Shown here piece by piece: positions 7,341-10,023 of a DNA stretch of 10,023 nucleotides. The translations under genes were made by a program, and so were the position numbers. Position 1 is the stretch's first letter. Every line of letters starts with the position of its first letter. The stretch is from Exiguobacterium profundum. Lineage in GTDB: Bacteria; Pseudomonadota; Alphaproteobacteria; Rhodobacterales; Rhodobacteraceae. The stretch spans positions 449,575 to 459,597 of the forward strand of contig CP059262.1 in assembly GCA_013693875.1 (NCBI GenBank), read 5' to 3'. The notes beneath the pieces are model-generated. The model saw only the letters and a program-made list of their open reading frames with translations. It made no database searches and had not been told where the DNA came from.

Positions 7341-9009
7341 ATGCGCCCGTTCTTGCATGCCGTGCTTGTCGCCTGCCTGATCGGGGCGACCCTGGCTATG
7401 CCCGCGACGGCACAAATCCTGGCACCCAGCGTCTTTGACCGGGTCGAGGGGCAACCCGGACGCGTGGTGTTGCTGGACGCTTCGGGCAGCATGGCCGAGA
7501 CCGACTATCAGGATCGCCCGAAGGACCGCATGTCCCGCGCCAGAATCCTGTTCAACGACTACTCGAACGCCCTGCTGGATCGCGCCGATCCACTGCCGAC
7601 CGCAGTCTATGCCTTTGGCAACCGTTTGTCCTGGCGCGACAACCACGGTCCGTACAAGGTATCGACCGATTATCCGCCCGATGGCCCGATGTGTGCCGAC
7701 ATCGAACAACTCTCGGGCTTTCAGCGCGTCGACGCGACCGCCGTCGAGGCGATGCAGGACCGCGTCGCAGGCATCAACGCCGCAGGGATGACCCCACTGC
7801 ACGTCGCCCTGAACCATGCGCTCGGCTCTCTGGATCCCGATTTCGGCGGCGAGATTGTGGTGATCTCGGATCTGGATGTGCTGAACTGCCTGCCGCCGGG
7901 ACAAACCCTGTGCGAGGCCATCGCGCCGCAGCTGGCACGGTTCAAGAACGTTACCTTCTCGGTCACAGTCACCGTATTCGAAACTCCGAACGCCAACGTG
8001 AAGAACGCGCTGAAGGAATGCCTCAGCGTCCGCTCGCACCTCTACCCCCCAACATGTCGGATTCCGAAGACCTTGTCGCCGACGCGCTTGCGATGGACGC
8101 GGTCACCTTCGTCCCGGCCTATACCGTCGAGCCGATCGATCCCGCTCCGATCAATGCCGCGCAGATCGCCTTGACCATTCGCGCTCAGTCAGGGGCGCAC
8201 CGATCTATGAAGGCCCGCCGTCGCGCATCCAACTGCCGCCGGGCAGCTACGAGCTTTCTACCGTCATCGGCGGTCGCACCACGGCAGAGACCTTCTCGGT
8301 CTCTGGCGACGTCACGCTACCGATAAAGATCGAGCCACCCCGTATCCGCATCGATCTGGTTCAAGCCGGGCAGCAGGTTCAGGGCGCCGTAGCGCTGACA
8401 GTGACACGCCTCGGTTCTTCTGCCCCGCTGGCCGCGCCCGCCCAGATCAGGTCGGGCGATGTCCTGGCATTCGGAACCGGCGACTATCAGCTCCAGGCCA
8501 GCCTCCCGGACGGCACGTCGGCGATCGCCTATCTGACAACATCGCTGGGAAATGACGACATCGCTGTGCTTGAGTTTCCGTCGAGCCCTGCCAGTGGCTT
8601 GCGCACAGTGGACGTGTCGATCCGGATGCACGAACCCACGCTGGCTGCTGAGGTCAGGGCGGCCGGTCTGCCCGCGGATTTCTCGCCGTCGCTCAGTATC
8701 GACGGCTATGGTCCGCTGCCCCCGGTATGGGTCGATACAGCTGGCACCGGCCACATACCGGGTCGTGGTCGAGGGGCTGCCGACACGCTTGACCTGGTCG
8801 TCACGCCCGCGCCTGCGTCGGCCTACCCGCTGCGGATTCTGGTCGAGGTTGTGCCCGGCCGCTTCGCCGCCCGGCTTGGACCGGTCGGCCGAACGATGCG
8901 TCTGATCGACGCCGCCACGGGAACCCGAATTGGCGAATTCCATGATGCCGTCGCGGAACACAGCCTGCCCGACGGGGCCTATGCGCTGGAATTGCTGGAC
9001 GAAGCTTAA
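7341..9009 (+). CDS. Secreted von Willebrand factor A (vWA) domain protein, ~556 aa, frameshifted
   Basis: ATG 7341 directly follows the TGA of the previous gene. The product has a signal peptide (MRPFLHAVLVACLIGATLAM, cleavage likely after ATA or TAQ) and a vWA domain at about 40-235. The metal-ion-dependent adhesion site is complete: D46-A-S48-G-S50, T151 in GMTPL, and D177 in VISDLD. vWA domains bind protein or other ligands through a divalent metal; location here is periplasm or outside. Four cysteines lie at 118-227. Beyond the vWA part the frame must change near 8045-8050 (C6) and 8192-8195 (G4), followed by a beta-rich region (PPGSYELSTVIGGRTTAETF; YQLQASL; YPLRILVEVVPG) like tandem immunoglobulin-type folds, ending at TAA 9009. 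A compensating pair of breaks near 8738 and 8773-8790 restores a strand reading YRVVVEGLP. The vWA domain itself is uninterrupted. Function in the module is inferred: a ligand-binding exported part. Confidence 0.72.
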
Positions 9010-9069
9010 GAATGCCACGGACCGCCGCGAATTCCGCGCACAGCCAGGCAGTGTCGCGATCATCGACTT

Positions 9070-9088
9070 CTAGGGTCAGTCCCCGTTC
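9070..9088 (+). repeat. Left inverted repeat of the IS5-group element
   Basis: CTAGGGTCAGTCCCCGTTC pairs with the right-end repeat at 14 of 19 positions. It marks the left boundary of the deleted insertion sequence. Confidence 0.55.
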
Positions 9089-9150
9089 ATCTTGCTTCCG
9101 CGGCGAGATGGCTCTGCGATTCAAGGCTCTGGCGAACCGGAGAGCTCGAC

Positions 9151-9585
9151 GACGCGACCTGAAGGCGCAACGGCGACTGCAAAAGGCTGGTCGAACCAAA
9201 GGGAGCATGGACACGAAGTTGCGCCGTCGCCGATGCCGACGGGCGCCCGATCCGCTGCTTCATGCCCGATCCGCTTCTTCATGACCGCGGGCCAGGTCAG
9301 CGACTACACGGCTGAGCCTGCCGAAGGCGGAATGGTTGCTGGCTGACAGCGGCTATGACGCCGACTGGTTCAGAGATGCGTTGAAGGACAAGGGGATAAG
9401 GCCCTGCATTCCCGGCCGGAAGTCGCGCGCCAGGCCCATCAGGCACGACAAGCGCCGTTACAAACGCCACAACCGGATCGAGATCATGTTCAGGCGGCTC
9501 AAGGACTGGCACCCGCCACGACGGATGTCCCAAGGTCTTCCTCTCCGCCAAAGCCCTCGCGGCAACCGTCATGTTCGGGCTGTGA
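9151..9585 (+). pseudogene. IS5-group transposase remnant
   Basis: Pieces of an IS5-family DDE transposase lie in changing frames. GAC-GCG-ACC at 9151-9159 matches the first catalytic Asp of the usual DAT-LKA context, with a few bases lost before LKAQRR. GRTKGSMDTKL follows at about 9188-9222, then PIRFFMTAGQVSDYT (9269-9309). A stretch that would encode the usual GAAALLDD is missing. LPKAEWLLADSGYDADWF (the second Asp region) and the long conserved run through IPGRKSR, DKRRYKRHNRIEIMF (with the catalytic Glu) and RLKDW read in one frame up to about 9510. After another break the C-terminus reads CPKVFLSAKALAATVMFGL and stops at 9585. The N-terminal helix-turn-helix part is gone. A 19-bp tandem duplication at 9245-9282 adds a further frame break. 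The remnant is not functional. Confidence 0.85.
9245..9282 (+). repeat. 19-bp tandem duplication inside the transposase remnant
   Basis: GCCCGATCCGCTGCTTCAT (9245-9263) is followed at once by GCCCGATCCGCTTCTTCAT (9264-9282), identical except for one G/T. Only the second copy fits the conserved transposase reading (PIRFFMTAGQ); the first is an added copy that shifts the frame by one. Confidence 0.8.
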
Positions 9586-9590
9586 AACAA

Positions 9591-9609
9591 GAACGAGTCC
9601 TCACCCTGG
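9591..9609 (-). repeat. Right inverted repeat of the IS5-group element
   Basis: The reverse complement reads CCAGGGTGAGGACTCGTTC. It lies six bases after the transposase stop, which is the usual spacing for compact IS5-group elements. Confidence 0.55.
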
Positions 9610-9766
9610 GGTATCACGGCCAGCGGATGATCTCGGGGATGGCCTTGAAATACCTGAAGGGGCAGGGCTTGGGCAACGTGGCAGGGCATCGGCCAGGCCG
9701 ACCAGCTTCGACTGAAGTTCCTCTGCCACCGCCTGCTGGTCAGTTGGGGCTGAAACAGCCGCAGCC

Positions 9767-10023
9767 TCAGCGCAGGCGGCGCCCGTCGCCGCCGGCTTCG
9801 AAGATCAGGGCGTCCGCCGGATCGAAGGTCAGCCCGGTCAGCGCGCCCGTGTTCAGGGCGACCGTGCCGCCGGTCTCGACCACCAGCTTTTCGCCTGACG
9901 GCCCCGAGAGATGCGCATAGGTCACCCCGCCAAGCGCCTCGACAATGTCGATCCGGTGGCTGTCGCCCGCCACCAGGCGCAGCGACTGCGGACGCAGGCC
10001 GACGACCACCTTGGCCCCGGCCC
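9767..10023 (-). CDS. ABC transporter ATP-binding protein, MalK/UgpC type, C-terminal part (partial)
   Basis: The minus strand is open from the right window edge to TGA at 9769-9767, giving the last 84 or so residues. The visible part reads AGAKVVVGLRPQSLRL followed by a beta-rich OB/TOBE-type domain (IDIVEALGGVTYAHLSG, VALNTG, FDPADALIFEAGGDGRRLR). The GLRPQ segment and the Asp-Pro-Ala ... Ile-Phe end are typical of the regulatory C-terminus of ATPases that energise carbohydrate or glycerol-3-phosphate import (MalK, UgpC, SmoK and relatives). The nucleotide-binding domain lies beyond the window, so the substrate cannot be told; permease and binding-protein genes probably lie to the right, upstream in this gene's direction. 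The codon pattern is unbroken. It is unlikely to belong to the GTPase module and marks the chromosomal flank after the insertion sequence. The 157 bp between it and the IS hold nothing I recognise. Confidence 0.82.
   Translation of the reverse strand, partial: AGAKVVVGLRPQSLRLVAGDSHRIDIVEALGGVTYAHLSGPSGEKLVVETGGTVALNTGALTGLTFDPADALIFEAGGDGRRLR

Larger units (their letters stand above)
9072..9607 (+). mobile_element. Internally deleted IS5-group insertion sequence (~536 bp)
   Basis: The transposase remnant is bracketed by imperfect inverted repeats: 9070-9088 and the reverse complement of 9591-9609 match at 14 of 19 positions, both containing AGGGT near the outer end and CGTTC at the inner end. 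The element lies 62 bp after the vWA stop. Full-length relatives are usually 800-900 bp, so about 300 bp is missing, mostly from the transposase N-terminus. The bases just outside the repeats (CT on the left, GG on the right) do not form a target duplication, so the ends may have decayed or rearranged. It cannot move by itself. Confidence 0.6.

Noticed and set aside
7239-8039. Minus-strand ORF of 266 codons
   Set aside because: It is antisense to the vWA domain, which has a complete metal-binding site in the plus strand.
3946-9009. Programmed ribosomal frameshifting as the cause of the frame changes
   Set aside because: There are too many changes, in both directions, at differing sequences and without a consistent slippery heptamer.
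9012-9071. Possible gene fragment between the vWA stop and the IS left end
   Set aside because: A short minus-strand reading (EVDDRDTAWLCAEFAAVRG) and an ATG just after the vWA stop both look faintly coding, but 60 bases are too few to support either.
9688-9702. TCGG/CCGA hairpin as terminator of the ABC transporter gene
   Set aside because: The stem is only four to six pairs with almost no loop and there is no T tract after it.
1-10023. CRISPR array, tRNA or rRNA genes
   Set aside because: No regularly spaced direct repeats and no tRNA- or rRNA-like segments were seen on reading both strands.

Overview
The window is about 65% G+C by eye. Codon use, an IS5-group transposase remnant of a type common in Rhodobacterales, and a MalK/UgpC-type ABC ATPase at the right edge suggest a high-GC alphaproteobacterium, possibly a Paracoccus/Rhodobacter relative. 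That is inference; there is no rRNA or tRNA to confirm it.

Layout. Bases 1-795 (minus) hold the N-terminal 265 residues of a large protein starting with a DEDDh-type 3'-5' exonuclease domain, of the kind found fused to RecQ-type helicases; the rest lies beyond base 1. Bases 796-1076 hold only a doubtful small plus-strand ORF. Bases 1077-3835 (minus) are a two-gene unit: an intact 355-residue P-loop GTPase and, overlapping it by ATGA, a ~565-codon protein resembling GAP1 (GTPase-associated protein 1). Bases 3836-3945 are a divergent, locally AT-rich promoter region. Bases 3946-9009 (plus) are a three-gene unit: an unrecognised ~680-residue protein, a cysteine-rich secreted protein (6089-7340), and a secreted protein with a complete von Willebrand factor A (vWA) domain (7341-9009). 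Bases 9072-9607 are an internally deleted IS5-group element with recognisable inverted repeats. Bases 9767-10023 (minus) are the C-terminus of a sugar-type ABC transporter ATPase, probably unrelated to the rest.

The exonuclease/helicase, GAP1-like protein, GTPase, unknown protein and two exported proteins look like one accessory module with cytoplasmic GTPase signalling parts and exported parts. GTPase/GAP1 pairs are known from published surveys of NTP-dependent biological conflict systems; whether this set is a defence system is inference.

Four genes can only be read by changing frame repeatedly, about 18 times in total. Most breaks lie next to runs of three to six G or C, and the pieces between them keep sensible protein sequence. 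This looks more like homopolymer length errors in the assembly than long decay, but the sequence alone cannot settle it. Coordinates for those genes are given as whole spans.
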